From NCBI RefSeq assembly GCF_032931615.1, contig NZ_CP136759.1, positions 1,860,001-1,924,000 on the forward strand: a stretch of DNA of 64,000 nt, given 5' to 3'. Source of the stretch: Palleronia sp. LCG004. Its GTDB lineage: Bacteria; Pseudomonadota; Alphaproteobacteria; Rhodobacterales; Rhodobacteraceae. The notes beneath the pieces were generated by a model. The model saw only the letters and a program-made list of their open reading frames with translations. It was not told where the DNA came from and searched no databases. Every line of letters starts with the position of its first letter. Position 1 is the first letter of the stretch. Below are positions 28,041 through 39,100 of this stretch, piece after piece. The position numbers and the translations under genes were made by a program.

Positions 28041-28775
28041 ATGTCTTTGAAGAACATGGCCGTGAAGATGGCACTCGCATTCGCCGCGGCGAAGGGCGTG
28101 CAGGCGTTCCAGAGCGCTGGCGGCATGGAAGGGCTCAAGCGCAAGATGGCCGAACAGCAGCGCAAGCAGGGCAGCGGCGCGGGCGCGAAGACACCGGGCC
28201 TCGGCTCGGGCGGATCGGGCGGCGGGCTGAGCGACATCCTCGGATCGCTGGGCCTCGGCGGCAGCGGCGGCGGCACGGCTGCGGGCGGCAGGCATGGCGG
28301 CAATTCGCTCGCGGGCATTCTTGGCGGGCTCGCCGGGGCCTCGAGCGGCGCGGCCGGGGCCGGCAAGATGACCGGCCTTCTCGACCGCACGCGCGAGACG
28401 CCCGAGGATACCGCCGAGGAGGAGCAGGTCTCGGGCCTTATGGTGCGCGCAATGATCCAGGCCGCCCGCGCGGATGGCGAGATCGACCCGACGGAGCGCC
28501 AGACCCTGATGGAGATCATCGGCGACAGCGACCCCGAGGAGACCGCCTTCATCCAGGCGCAGATGACCGCGCCGGTCGATGCCGAGGCCCTGGCCCGCGA
28601 CACGCCCGAAGGCCACGAGATCGAGATCTACACCAGCGCGGTCCTCGCGATCGAGCCCGACAACCGGGCCGAGGCCGAGTTCCTCGACACCCTCGCGCAG
28701 GGCCTGAAGCTGACGCAGCATCAGGTCAACGACATCCACGACGCGCATGGCAAGCCGCCGCTCTACACGCTGTAA
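28041..28775 (+). CDS. DUF533/TerB-like protein
   Basis: 244 residues. N-terminal amphipathic helix (SLKNMAVKMALAFAAAKGVQAF), then a Gly/Ser-rich flexible linker (about 45-115). A C-terminal alpha-helical domain (about 130-240) of the TerB/DUF533 type follows, with GLMVRAMIQAARADGEIDPTERQ, where the Asp-Gly-x-Ile-Asp pattern is the metal-binding turn of TerB-like folds. Cytoplasmic; role unknown, often described as tellurite-resistance-like. A strong GAAGGAG ribosome site precedes the ATG. The PhzF-like gene starts 4 bp after its stop. Confidence 0.85.
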   Translation: MSLKNMAVKMALAFAAAKGVQAFQSAGGMEGLKRKMAEQQRKQGSGAGAKTPGLGSGGSGGGLSDILGSLGLGGSGGGTAAGGRHGGNSLAGILGGLAGASSGAAGAGKMTGLLDRTRETPEDTAEEEQVSGLMVRAMIQAARADGEIDPTERQTLMEIIGDSDPEETAFIQAQMTAPVDAEALARDTPEGHEIEIYTSAVLAIEPDNRAEAEFLDTLAQGLKLTQHQVNDIHDAHGKPPLYTL

Positions 28776-28779
28776 TCCG

Positions 28780-29607
28780 GTGTCGCGCTATCTCGTCTAC
28801 GACGTGTTCACGGATCGCCCCTTCGGGGGCAATCCGCTCGCGATCTTCCCCGAGGCGGACGGCATTTCCGAAAATGCGCTGCAATCCATCGCGCGGGAGT
28901 TCAACTTCTCCGAGACGGCCTTCGTCCTCGCGGACGAGGATCACGACGCCCGCATCCGCATCTTCACCCCGACGCAGGAGGTCCCCTTCGCGGGCCATCC
29001 GCTGATCGGCACGGCCGTCGCGCTGGCCGATGCGGGGGCCGGACCGGGGCTCAGCCTCGCTCTGTCCGGCGGCATCGTCGCGGCCCGGGCCGAGGGCGGG
29101 CGCGCGTCCTTCCTGCGCGACGCCCCGCTCGACATCCTGCACGACAAGGTCGATCCGGCCATCGTCGCGCGCTGCCTGGGCCTTCCGCAAGCCAGCGTCG
29201 CGGGGGCGGTCATGGCATCGGTCGGCCTGCCCTTCGTGCTTGCCGAGACGGGATCGCGCGAATGCCTCGACGCGGTGCTCTGCGACATCGACGCCTTTCG
29301 CCGCGGTCACGCGCTCTACCCGTCGGATTTCGATTTCGCGATCCTCGCCTATCACCGCGAGGGGTCCGCGATCGAGGCGCGGATGTTCGCCCCGCTCGAC
29401 GACATCCCCGAGGACCCGGCGACCGGCAGCGCGGCCGCCGCGCTCGGGGCGTTCCTGCGCGCATCCGAAGGGCGCGATCTCGATCTCCGCATCTCGCAGG
29501 GGGTCGCCATGGGCCGCCCCTCGCTGATCGAGGTCTCGGCCCGCGCCGAGGGCGTCACCATCGCGGGCCATGCCGTGCGCGTCATGGAGGGGCGGCTCCT
29601 CGTCTGA
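28780..29607 (+). CDS. PhzF family isomerase/epimerase
   Basis: 275 residues from a GTG at 28780. PhzF/diaminopimelate-epimerase-like fold: N-terminal YDVFTDRPFGGNPLAIF, NFSETAFVL with the active-site Glu, PTQEVPFAGHPLIGTA, and near the end EDPATGSAAAALGAFL and QGVAMGRPS. In phenazine producers PhzF isomerises a dihydroxyanthranilate; most homologues, including this one outside any phenazine cluster, have unknown substrates. Probably co-transcribed with the TerB-like gene. Confidence 0.9.
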   Translation: MSRYLVYDVFTDRPFGGNPLAIFPEADGISENALQSIAREFNFSETAFVLADEDHDARIRIFTPTQEVPFAGHPLIGTAVALADAGAGPGLSLALSGGIVAARAEGGRASFLRDAPLDILHDKVDPAIVARCLGLPQASVAGAVMASVGLPFVLAETGSRECLDAVLCDIDAFRRGHALYPSDFDFAILAYHREGSAIEARMFAPLDDIPEDPATGSAAAALGAFLRASEGRDLDLRISQGVAMGRPSLIEVSARAEGVTIAGHAVRVMEGRLLV

Positions 29608-29677
29608 AGAATGCGCTGGCCCGGCGGGCATGCAGGCGATAGACCGGCTCGGCGTCGAGACCAGCGAGAGAGCGCCC

Positions 29678-30091
29678 ATGCCCGACACGATCCGAGATCG
29701 CTGCGCCGCCCAGGGGCTGCGGATGACCGGCCAGCGCCGCATCATCGCGCAGGTGCTCGAGGACAGCCGCGACCACCCGGATGTCGAGACGCTGCATTCC
29801 CGCGCCTCGGCGCTCGACGCGAACATCTCCCTCGCCACCGTCTATCGCACGGTGCGCCTGCTGGAGGACGAGGGAATCCTCGAAAAGGTCGATTTCGGCG
29901 ACGGGCGCGCGCGCTACGAGGATGCCGAGCGTGACCACCACGACCACCTGATCGACCTCCAGACCGGCCGCGTGATTGAGTTCGTCGACCCCGAGATCGA
30001 GGCCCTGCAGGAGCGTATCGCCGCGCGGCTCGGCTATCGGCTCAAGGGCCACAAGCTCGAGCTCTACGGCGTCAAGATTCCCGAGGACTGA
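29678..30091 (+). CDS. Fur family transcriptional regulator (Fur/Mur-like)
   Basis: 137 residues from the ATG at 29678 (earlier in-frame starts exist, but GAGAGAG before 29678 is the best ribosome site). Winged-helix N-terminus with GLRMTGQRRIIAQVLE and the recognition helix NISLATVYRTVRLL. The metal site region reads AERDHHDHLID. The C-terminus YRLKGHKLELYGV is typical of Fur/Mur of Rhodobacterales, where the protein senses manganese or iron. The Cys-x-x-Cys structural zinc pairs of many Fur proteins are absent. The EamA exporter gene follows after 3 bp. Confidence 0.9.
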   Translation: MPDTIRDRCAAQGLRMTGQRRIIAQVLEDSRDHPDVETLHSRASALDANISLATVYRTVRLLEDEGILEKVDFGDGRARYEDAERDHHDHLIDLQTGRVIEFVDPEIEALQERIAARLGYRLKGHKLELYGVKIPED

Positions 30092-30094
30092 GCG

Positions 30095-30997
30095 ATGGAC
30101 AACCTGCGCGCCATCGCCCTCATGTGCGTGGCCATGGCCTGCTTCGCGCTCGAGGATCTCGTCATCAAGCTCCTGGCCGAGACGCTGCCGACCTGGCAGA
30201 TCTTCATCCTGATGGGCGGCACGGGGGCCGCGCTCTTCGCCGTGATCTGCCGCGCGCGGGGCGTGCCGCTCTTTACGCGCGCCTTTCTCACGCCGCTCGT
30301 CATCCTGCGCAACATGGGCGAGGTGATCGGCGGCCTCGGTTTCGTGACCGCGCTGACGCTGGTGCCGCTGTCGCTCGCCACCGCGATCCTGCAGGCGACG
30401 CCGCTCGCGCTCACCGCGGGTGCCGCGATCTTTCTGGGCGAGAGGGTCGGTTGGCGGCGCTGGGTGGCGGTGCTGATCGGGTTCGTCGGGATTCTCGTCG
30501 TCCTCGATCCGTTCTCGGCCGATTTCGAACCCGCGGCGCTGCTGGCCGTCGTGGGCGTGTTGGGGCTGGTGATGCGCGATCTCGCGACACGGGTCCTGCC
30601 CGACGACCTGCCCTCGCCGCAGATCTCGTTCTGGGCCTATTGCTGCATGCCGATCTCGGGGCTGATCCTGCTGCCTTGGGGCGGCGCGGGGGTGATGCCG
30701 GGTGCGGCCGGTTGGACCGGGATCGTCGTCGCGGCCTCGATCGGCGCGATGGGCTACTGGGCGATCACGCTCGCCATGCGGCTGGGCGAGGTCGCGGCCG
30801 TGATCCCGTTCCGCTACACCCGGCTCATCTTCGCGATGGCGCTGGGCATCGCGGTTCTGGGCGAACGCCCCGACGCCACGACCCTCGCGGGCGCGGCGCT
30901 CGTCGTGCTGACGGGCCTCTACACCGTCTGGCGGGAACGCAAGCTGGCGGCCGAGGGCCGGGAGGTCGACCTTTCCCCCCGCGCCGAGCCGCGCTAG
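30095..30997 (+). CDS. EamA-domain DMT family transporter
   Basis: 300 residues with ten predicted membrane spans arranged as two EamA repeats (about 5-135 and 150-285). Features include LEDLVIKLLAETLP, LTLVPLSLATAILQATPLALT, FLGERVGWRRW, and in the second half GAMGYWAITLAMRLGEVAAVIPFRYTRLI and LGERPDATTLAGAALV. Efflux or uptake of a small metabolite; some close relatives are described as S-adenosylmethionine carriers, but nothing here decides that. It starts 3 bp after the Fur-like gene, so the two are probably one transcript. Confidence 0.9.
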   Translation: MDNLRAIALMCVAMACFALEDLVIKLLAETLPTWQIFILMGGTGAALFAVICRARGVPLFTRAFLTPLVILRNMGEVIGGLGFVTALTLVPLSLATAILQATPLALTAGAAIFLGERVGWRRWVAVLIGFVGILVVLDPFSADFEPAALLAVVGVLGLVMRDLATRVLPDDLPSPQISFWAYCCMPISGLILLPWGGAGVMPGAAGWTGIVVAASIGAMGYWAITLAMRLGEVAAVIPFRYTRLIFAMALGIAVLGERPDATTLAGAALVVLTGLYTVWRERKLAAEGREVDLSPRAEPR

Positions 30998-31020
30998 GTA
31001 TCGCCCCGAACGAGGGATAA

Positions 31021-32306
<1,286 letters not shown>

Positions 32307-32307
<1 letters not shown>

Positions 32308-32891
32308 TGATCGAGGAGGGCTATCACCCGGTCCCTCAAGGCATGCTCGCGGCGGTGGTCACGCACCTCGTCTGCGAGCGGCCGATCGATCCGCGGCCCA
32401 CGCCGCCGGGTCTCAGGCTCGTGCGCGAGACGCGGATGCCGGCGGCCACCTACCGCGACCTCTATCGCCTCATCGGCCGCGACTGGCTCTGGACCAGCCG
32501 GCTGATGCTGGGCGACGAGGATCTGACCTCGATCATCTTCGACCCCGATGTCGAGCTCTACGTCCTCGACAGCGACAACGGCCGCCTCGGCATGGTCGAG
32601 CTCGACTTCCGCGACCACGCCAACCCGCAGATCGCCTTCTTCGGCCTCGCGCCGAACGCGATCGGGCGCGGCATCGGCCCGTGGCTGATGGCGACGGTGC
32701 AGCGGATGATGGCCGATCAGGGGGCCGAGAGGATCAGGCTCAATACCTGCACGCTCGACGCGCCGCAGGCGCTGCGCTTCTACCTGCGCCACGGCTTCCG
32801 CGCCGAGCGGCGCGAGGTGCAGATCTTCCCCGACCCCCGCGTCGTGGGTGTGATCGACACAGATGCCGCACCGGCGGTGCCGCTCCTGTGA
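32307..32891 (+). CDS. GNAT family N-acetyltransferase
   Basis: 194 residues. A ~40-residue N-terminal extension (MIEEGYHPVPQGMLAAVVTHL) precedes the acetyltransferase fold, which carries PNAIGRGIGPWLMATV (acetyl-CoA site, about 125-140) and TLDAPQALRFYLRHGF (about 150-165). Substrate unknown. The start shares one base with the enolase stop (TGATG) and the stop overlaps the cupin GTG (GTGA), so the trio eno-GNAT-cupin is likely co-transcribed. Confidence 0.87.
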
Positions 32892-33316
32892 CGGGGGACG
32901 AGATCGCGGCCACGCTCGGCCTCGCCCCCCATCCCGAGGGCGGCCATTACCGCCAGACCTGGATCGCCGACGGCGAGGGTCGCCCTGCCGGGACCTGCAT
33001 CTATTTCCTGCTCAAGGCCGGCGAGACGAGCCACTGGCACCGCGTCGATGCGGCCGAGATCTGGCATTTCTACTCCGGCGCGCCCCTGATCCTGTCGATC
33101 GCGGCGACCGAAACCGGCCCGGCCGAGGATCGCGTCCTGGGGCCGGACCTCGCCGGCGGAGAGGTCCCCCAGATCGTCGTGCCCAAGGATGCTTGGCAGA
33201 TGGCGCGCAGCACGGGCGACTGGACGCTCGTGGGTTGCACGGTCAGCCCCGCCTTCCGGTTCGAGGGGTTCGAACTCGCCCCGCCGGATTTCGACATTCC
33301 GCACAGGCGCACATGA
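32888..33316 (+). CDS. DUF985 cupin-fold protein
   Basis: 142 residues starting at a GTG inside the preceding stop. The whole protein is one cupin barrel of the DUF985 type: LAPHPEGGHYRQTW, SHWHRVDAAEIWHFYSG with potential metal-binding histidines, VPKDAWQMARS and the family-typical C-terminal SPAFRFEGFELAPPDF. Function unknown; small sugar or keto-acid ligands are suspected for the family. Followed by a strong terminator. Confidence 0.9.
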   Translation: MTGDEIAATLGLAPHPEGGHYRQTWIADGEGRPAGTCIYFLLKAGETSHWHRVDAAEIWHFYSGAPLILSIAATETGPAEDRVLGPDLAGGEVPQIVVPKDAWQMARSTGDWTLVGCTVSPAFRFEGFELAPPDFDIPHRRT

Positions 33317-33342
33317 AAAAGGGGCCCCGAAGGCCCCTTTCT
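33316..33342. terminator. bidirectional intrinsic terminator between cupin and PRC-barrel genes
   Basis: AAAAAGGGGCC-CCGA-GGCCCCTTT: a GGGGCC/GGCCCC stem flanked by A-run on the left and T-run on the right, so it can end the plus-strand cupin transcript and the minus-strand PRC-barrel transcript that converge here. Confidence 0.85.
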
Positions 33343-33361
33343 TTGTCGCCAGCTCTGACGA

Positions 33362-33823
33362 TCAGTTCCAGAAGCCCTCGTCGACATCTTCCATCTGCTC
33401 GAGCTCTTCCTCGGTGCGGTTCGTCACGTAGGCGTAAGTCTGGTCGTCCACCGCCACGAGATTGACGTTTTCGAGCGGGATCATCACGTGCTTGTCCGCG
33501 ATATCGAGGAACCCGCCGATCTCTGCCACGATGCCGACCATCTGGCCGCTCTGGTCGAGAACGATGTCCTCGATCTCACCGATATCGTTCCAGTTCTCTC
33601 CGACGCCGTCATACATCTCGCCATCGGTCCAGTCCGAGGCGTCACCGGTCGTGTAGATGTTGCCGCCCGTGATGTCGCGCGTCCGGATGAGCTGCGCGCC
33701 GTCCGATGCCGTCGCCGTCCCGGACGACATCGCATCGCCGGCCGCGCTGTCGCTGCTCGACTGGGCGTAGGCCCCCGTCGTGGCAAGGCCCATGGCAAGC
33801 GCGGATACGGTCAACAGTTTCAT
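33362..33823 (-). CDS. secreted PRC-barrel domain protein
   Basis: 153 residues. Signal peptide at 1-21 (MKLLTVSALAMGLATTGAYAQ), Ser/Ala-rich spacer (22-45), then a PRC-barrel at about 85-145 (NDIGEIEDIVLDQSGQMVGIVAEIGGFLDIADKHVMIP). Very acidic C-terminus (EEELEQMEDVDEGFWN). Periplasmic; PRC-barrels commonly mediate protein contacts, and no more specific role can be read. The ATG at 33823 has GGAAG 6 bases upstream; 6 residues upstream in frame are unlikely. Confidence 0.88.
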   Translation of the reverse strand: MKLLTVSALAMGLATTGAYAQSSSDSAAGDAMSSGTATASDGAQLIRTRDITGGNIYTTGDASDWTDGEMYDGVGENWNDIGEIEDIVLDQSGQMVGIVAEIGGFLDIADKHVMIPLENVNLVAVDDQTYAYVTNRTEEELEQMEDVDEGFWN

Positions 33824-33941
33824 AATACTTCCACTTTTCAAGTCTGTTCACCGTCCCAACAAGGGCACCGGGGCGTTGTTCCACCCCTTGGTCCGCGTCG
33901 CAGAAACGTGAGGGGGCCCCGGATGCACCGATCCCGGGGCC

Positions 33942-34871
33942 TCACGCCTCGTCGAACGGCTCCACGATCTCGCGCCGCCCGAAGAGGAACGCATCGGCCA
34001 CCTGCACCAGCGGACGGTCGTCCACATCCGATCGCCGCTCGCGCAGCAGGGTCGCGAAATGACGATAGAGACCGGGATATTCCCCCGGCCCTTCCGCGCC
34101 CTGATCGACCCCGTCGATCTTGAGGATCGCCGCCCCCTCCTCGAGCCGGATCGTGCCGTCCTCGGTCTGGAACTCCATCGTCCAGCTCGCCGTCTCCTCC
34201 AGCCGCCAGTCGAAATCGGCGGTGATCACCGCCCCCTGCATGTCCACGAATGTCAGATCGACGGCGATCGGCGTGTCGCGGTTCTCGGGAAACCGCAGAA
34301 CCGAGTCGCGCAGCCGAACAGGTGCGGGCAGTATCTCGGTCAGGATCGACAGCGCGTTGATGCCGGTGTCGAACACGCCCTGCCCGCCCGGCTCCCAGAT
34401 CCATTGCTGGCCGGGATGCCAGACGCGCACGTTCTCCTTCCACGAGATATGCCCACCCGTCACCTTGCGCCGCGCCAGCCAGTCGCGCGCATCCGCCACG
34501 CCCAGCGCATGGCGCAGGTGCCAGCTCGCATAAAGCACCGTGCCCTTCTCTTCCGCGAGATCGGCAAGCTGCCGGACCTCGGCCACCGTGACGCCCGGCG
34601 GCTTCTCCAGAAGCACGTCGCGACCCGCGGCGATGGCCTCCCGCGCGGCCTCGAACCGCGGGACGGGCGGCATCGTCATGACGATCGTTCGGATATCCTC
34701 CCGCGCATCCAGCAGGTCCGTCAGAGACTCGTAATTCTCGATCCCGTCGACCCCGCCCGACCCGCTGACCGTGGCGGCCAGTTCGAAATCGGGACTGTCC
34801 GCGATGGCGGGGATATGCTGATCGTGGGCGATCTTGCCCACGCCCACGATGGCGATCCTGGTCGCACTCAT
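33942..34871 (-). CDS. Gfo/Idh/MocA oxidoreductase, D-galactose/L-arabinose 1-dehydrogenase-like
   Basis: 309 residues. N-terminal dinucleotide fold (RIAIVGVGKIAHDQHIPA), then MTMPPVPRFEAAREAI, EKPPGVTVAE (the EKP motif with catalytic Lys), and a C-terminal domain with WKENVRVWHPGQQWIWEPGGQGVFDTGINALSI. That last block is what I associate with aldose 1-dehydrogenases of the galactose/arabinose type that make the aldonolactone in non-phosphorylative sugar oxidation. It is divergent from an SDR gene, consistent with sugar metabolism, but no dehydratase or aldolase is nearby. Confidence 0.82.
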   Translation of the reverse strand: MSATRIAIVGVGKIAHDQHIPAIADSPDFELAATVSGSGGVDGIENYESLTDLLDAREDIRTIVMTMPPVPRFEAAREAIAAGRDVLLEKPPGVTVAEVRQLADLAEEKGTVLYASWHLRHALGVADARDWLARRKVTGGHISWKENVRVWHPGQQWIWEPGGQGVFDTGINALSILTEILPAPVRLRDSVLRFPENRDTPIAVDLTFVDMQGAVITADFDWRLEETASWTMEFQTEDGTIRLEEGAAILKIDGVDQGAEGPGEYPGLYRHFATLLRERRSDVDDRPLVQVADAFLFGRREIVEPFDEA

Positions 34872-34993
34872 TCTGTCTTCCTTCCGAAACCCGTGTCAGG
34901 TGCGGATGTGGCGCGCGGGCATCCGGGATCAATGTGGCGCGCCTTCACACCGGGCGTGCGCTGCGGCATAGATTGACGCGAAACGAAGGAAAC

Positions 34994-35770
34994 ATGCCGA
35001 TGACGGACAGACATGCCGATACCAGGACCCTTATCCTCGGCGGAACGCAGGGCGTGGGCCTCGCCATCGCGCGGCGACTTGCCGCAGAGGGATGCCGCCA
35101 TCTGATCGTTACCGGACGCGACGCCGCGCGGGGCGAGGCTGCGGCCGCCGGGATCGGCGCGCGGTTCGTGGCAAGCGATCTGTCCGATACCGACGCCACG
35201 ACGCGCGTCGTCGATGAGGCGGCCGAGGCCTTCGGACGGCTCGACGCGATGGTGGTGGCCGGTGCGCTGACCGATCGCGGCTCGATCCTCGACGCGACGC
35301 CCGAGACGTTCGACGCGATCATGGCCACGAATGTCCGAAGCCCGTTCTTCGCGTTGCAGCGCTTCGCGCAGCGCGCCCGCGCGGCCGGCCATTCCGCATC
35401 GGTGGTCAACATCCTGTCGATCGTCATTCATGGCGGGCAGAGCTTCCTCGCCCCCTATGCCGCGTCGAAGGCCGCGCTGGCCAACGTGACCAGGAACGCG
35501 GCCAGCACGCTCGCCCCCGACCGGATCCGCGTCAACGGCATCAATATCGGCTGGATGGACACCCCCGGCGAGGACGCGGTCCAGCGCAAGTTCCACGGCG
35601 GCGGCGACGACTGGCTCGCCCGCGCCGAGGCGTCGCGCCCGATGGGCACCCTCGTCAAACCAGATCACGTCGCGGCCCTCGCCGCCTACATGCTCAGCGC
35701 CGAGGCCGGCGTCATGACCGGCGCGCTCGTCGATTTCGACCAGCTCGTGCCGGGGATCTATCCCGAATGA
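34994..35770 (+). CDS. short-chain dehydrogenase/reductase
   Basis: 258 residues. The NAD(P)-binding motif reads GGTQGVGLAIA near residue 15, VAGALTDRG (the NNAG-equivalent) near 90, catalytic Ser in NILSIVIHGG and YAASKAALANV (YxxxK) near 155. C-terminal GWMDTPGEDAVQRKFHGGGDDWL is characteristic of a subgroup often annotated near sugar/aldose genes. AAGGAA precedes the ATG at 34994; 35000 is an alternative. It is transcribed away from the aldose dehydrogenase (122 bp gap), suggesting common regulation. The next gene overlaps by 4 bp. Confidence 0.88.
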   Translation: MPMTDRHADTRTLILGGTQGVGLAIARRLAAEGCRHLIVTGRDAARGEAAAAGIGARFVASDLSDTDATTRVVDEAAEAFGRLDAMVVAGALTDRGSILDATPETFDAIMATNVRSPFFALQRFAQRARAAGHSASVVNILSIVIHGGQSFLAPYAASKAALANVTRNAASTLAPDRIRVNGINIGWMDTPGEDAVQRKFHGGGDDWLARAEASRPMGTLVKPDHVAALAAYMLSAEAGVMTGALVDFDQLVPGIYPE

Positions 35771-35961
35771 AGATCCTCGACGGCGCGCATCCGTTCTTCC
35801 GCCCGCTCTGGCGGCGGGTGGTCATCACGGCGATCTGCCTCGTCTGGGCGGTGGTCGAACTCTCGCGCGGATCGCCCGGCTGGGCCGCGATTTTCGGCGC
35901 GATGGGCGCACTCTGCATCTACGAATTCTTCATCGTCCGTCGCTCCGACGACGACAGGTGA
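35767..35961 (+). CDS. small two-span membrane protein
   Basis: 64 residues, ATG inside the SDR stop (ATGA). Two hydrophobic stretches at about 18-33 (VVITAICLVWAVVEL) and 39-55 (WAAIFGAMGALCIYEFF). No family recognised; small DUF-type membrane proteins of this look are common in Rhodobacterales. Followed at once by a strong terminator. Confidence 0.65.
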   Translation: MKILDGAHPFFRPLWRRVVITAICLVWAVVELSRGSPGWAAIFGAMGALCIYEFFIVRRSDDDR

Positions 35962-35963
35962 CA

Positions 35964-35994
35964 CGAAAAAAGGGCCCCCGCAGGGGCCCTTGGA
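35964..35994 (+). terminator. intrinsic terminator after the SDR operon
   Basis: AAAAAAGGGCCCC-n5-GGGGCCCTT: a GGGCCCC/GGGGCCC stem preceded by an A-run and followed by TTGGAAGTTT, 2 bp past the stop of the small membrane protein. Confidence 0.8.
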
Positions 35995-36095
35995 AGTTTC
36001 GCGCACCAGTCTCTCTCGTTACCGCTCGTTCAATGTTATCTGCCTGCGTCCTGGCGCACGTCCAAGGCGAGCGCACCCGCCTCGTGACCGGTCGA

Positions 36096-36128
36096 AAGGG
36101 AGGAGGTTTCGCCGCGAAACCTCCCCCC
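36096..36128 (-). terminator. hairpin terminator downstream of nrdJ
   Basis: Nearly perfect inverted repeat GGAGGTTTCGC/GCGAAACCTCC separated by one base, extended by GGG/CCC; in the minus-strand reading it is followed by CCCTTTCG. It sits 18 bp past the nrdJ stop. Confidence 0.65.
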
Positions 36129-36145
36129 TTCTGCAAACTCCGTTC

Positions 36146-39100
36146 TCAGCTACACCCGGACGTCCCGCCGCAGGTGTTGCACTTCATGCAGGTGCCGTTG
36201 CGCACCAGCGTATAGTTTCCGCATTCCCCGCACGGATCCCCCTCGTAGCCCTGCATCCGGGCCTTGGCGCGGGCATCCATCTGGGTCGCGGGGGCCGTTT
36301 CGGTCGCGACGGCCGCCACCGTCTCGCCCCCCTCGTCGAGGGCGACGGCCTGACCGGCATTGCCCTGCAGGACGACGAAGTCCTTGGGCGCGCGGCCCCG
36401 CAGATATCCGGTCGAGGCCACCTGCCGCAGCACGTCGAGCGGCGAGGACCCGCCCGATTGGGGCATGTCGGCGAAATTCCGCTTACCCTCTTCCTCGCCT
36501 CGGCCGAGTTCGTCGAAGCTCGCGCCTTCGGGTTTCACATGGGCCAGGTCCGTACGGTCGAGATAGCTGACGGCAAGCTCTCTGAAGATGTAGTCGAGAA
36601 TCGAGGTCGCATTCTTGATAGTCTCGTTGCCCTGCACCATCCCGGCGGGTTCGAACCGGGTGAAGGTGAAGGCGTCCACGAATTCCTCGAGCGGCACGCC
36701 GTATTGCAGGCCCACCGACACGGCGATGGCGAAGTTGTTCATCATCGCCCGGAAGCCCGCGCCTTCCTTGTGCATGTCGATGAAGATCTCGCCCAGCTTG
36801 CCGTCGCGGTATTCGCCGGTCCTGAGATAGACCTTGTGGCCGCCCACGATCGCCTTCTGGGTATAGCCGCGGCGGCGTTCGGGCATCCGCTCGCGTCCCT
36901 TGGCGACCTCTTTCATGACGATCTTCTCGACGATCTTCTCGGCCAGGACGCCCGCCTTTTCCTGGTGCGAGCCGGTGGCGAGGATCTCCTCGGCCTCCTC
37001 GTCGTCCTCGACCAGGGCGGCGGCCAGCGGCTGGGACAGTTTCGAGCCGTCGCGATAGAGCGCGTTGGCCTTCACGCCCAGCGACCAGCTGAGCTCGTAG
37101 GCGCGCTTGCAATCCTCGATCGTGGCGTCGTTGGGCATGTTGATCGTCTTGGAGATCGCACCCGAGATGAAGCTCTGCGCGGCGGCCATCATGTGGATGT
37201 GGCTCTCGACGCTGAGATAGCGCTTGCCGGTCTTGCCGCAGGGGTTCGCACAGTCGAAGATATGGTAATGTTCGCGCTTGAGATGCGGCGCGCCCTCGAG
37301 CGTCATGGTCCCGCAGACATGGGCGTTGGCGGCCTCGATATCGGCGCGGGTGAAGCCCAGGTGACGCAGCAGGTCGAAGGTCGGATCGTTGAGCTTGGCG
37401 GTGGGGATGCCCAGCGTCTCGCGGCAGAATTCCTCGCCCAGCGTCCACTGGTTCATCACGAAGCGGATGTCGAAGGCCGACGGCAGCGCCGCCTCGATCC
37501 GGTCGATCTCGGCCTGGCCGAAGCCGTGGCCGACCAAAGCCTGGTGGTTGATGCCGGGCGCGTTGCCGAGCGTGCCGTGGCCGACCGCATGGCTGACGAT
37601 CTCGGCGATCTGGGCCGATCCGTAACCGAGATTCTCGAGCGCGGCGGGGACCGAGCGGTTGATGATCTTGAAGTAGCCGCCGCCCGCGAGCTTCTTGAAC
37701 TTCACCAGAGCGAAGTCGGGCTCGATGCCCGTGGTGTCGCAATCCATGACGAGCCCGATCGTGCCGGTCGGCGCGATGACGGAGACCTGCGCGTTGCGGT
37801 AGCCGTGCTGTTCGCCGAGAGCCAGCGCGTCGTCCCACGCACGGGTCGCCAGCGACAGAAGCGACTTGTCGGGGCAGTTGTCGTGGTCGAGCGGCACGGG
37901 CTTCACGTCGAGCGCCTCGTAGCCCGACGCCTTGCCATGCGCGGCGGTGCGGTGGTTGCGGATCACCCGCAGCATGTGGGCCGCGTTCTTGGCGTAGCCC
38001 GGGAAGGCCCCGAGTTCGCCCGCCATCTCGGCGCTGGTCGCATAGCTCACGCCGGTCATGAGCGCGGTCAGCGCACCGCAGAGCGCGCGGCCCTCGTCGC
38101 TGTCATAGCCGTGGCCCATGTTCATCAGCAGACCGCCGATATTGGCGTAGCCCAGACCCAGCGTCCGGAAATCGTAGCTGCGCTGCGCGATCTCCTTCGA
38201 GGGGAACTGCGCCATCAGCACGGAAATCTCGAGCGTGACGGTCCAGAGCCGCGTGGCGTGCATGTAATCCTCGGACTGGAACGCGCCGTCCTTGAGGAAG
38301 GTCAGCAGGTTCATCGAGGCGAGGTTGCAGGCCGTGTCGTCGAGGAACATGTATTCGGAACACGGGTTCGAGCCGCGGATCTCGCCGTCCTCGGGGCAGG
38401 TATGCCAGGCATTGACCGTGTCGTGATACTGGATGCCCGGATCGGCGCAGGCCCAGGCGGCATGGCCGACCTTTTCCCACAGCTCGCGGGCGCGGACGGT
38501 CCTTGAGACCTTGCCGTCGGTCCGCGAGATCAGATCCCAGTCGGCATCCTGTTCGACCGCCTTGAGGAAGGCGTCGGTCACGCGGATCGAGTTGTTGGAA
38601 TTCTGGCCCGAGACGGAGGAATAGGCCTCGCTGTCCCAGTCGGTGTCGTAGGTCGGGAACTCGATCGCGTCGTAGCCCTGCTTGCCGTAATCGAGCACGC
38701 GCTTGATGTAGGTCTCGGGGATCGAGACCTTCTTGGCGGCCTTGACCGCGGCCTTCAGCGCGTCGTTGATCTTGGGATCGTAGGCATCCTCGGGCTTGCC
38801 GTCCCAGACCTTGAACGCGGCGAAGATGTCGTTGAGATATTTCTCGTGCATCTTCGATCCGGCGACGATCGAGGCGACCTTCTGCTCCTCGAGGACCTTC
38901 CAGTCGATGAAATCCTCGATGTCGGGATGGTCGGCATCGACGATCACCATCTTGGCCGCGCGGCGCGTGGTGCCGCCCGACTTGATCGCGCCCGCCGCGC
39001 GGTCGCCGATCTTGAGGAAGCCCATCAGGCCCGACGACTTGCCGCCGCCCGACAGCGATTCGCCCTCGGCGCGGAGCGACGAGAAGTTGGTGCCGGTGCC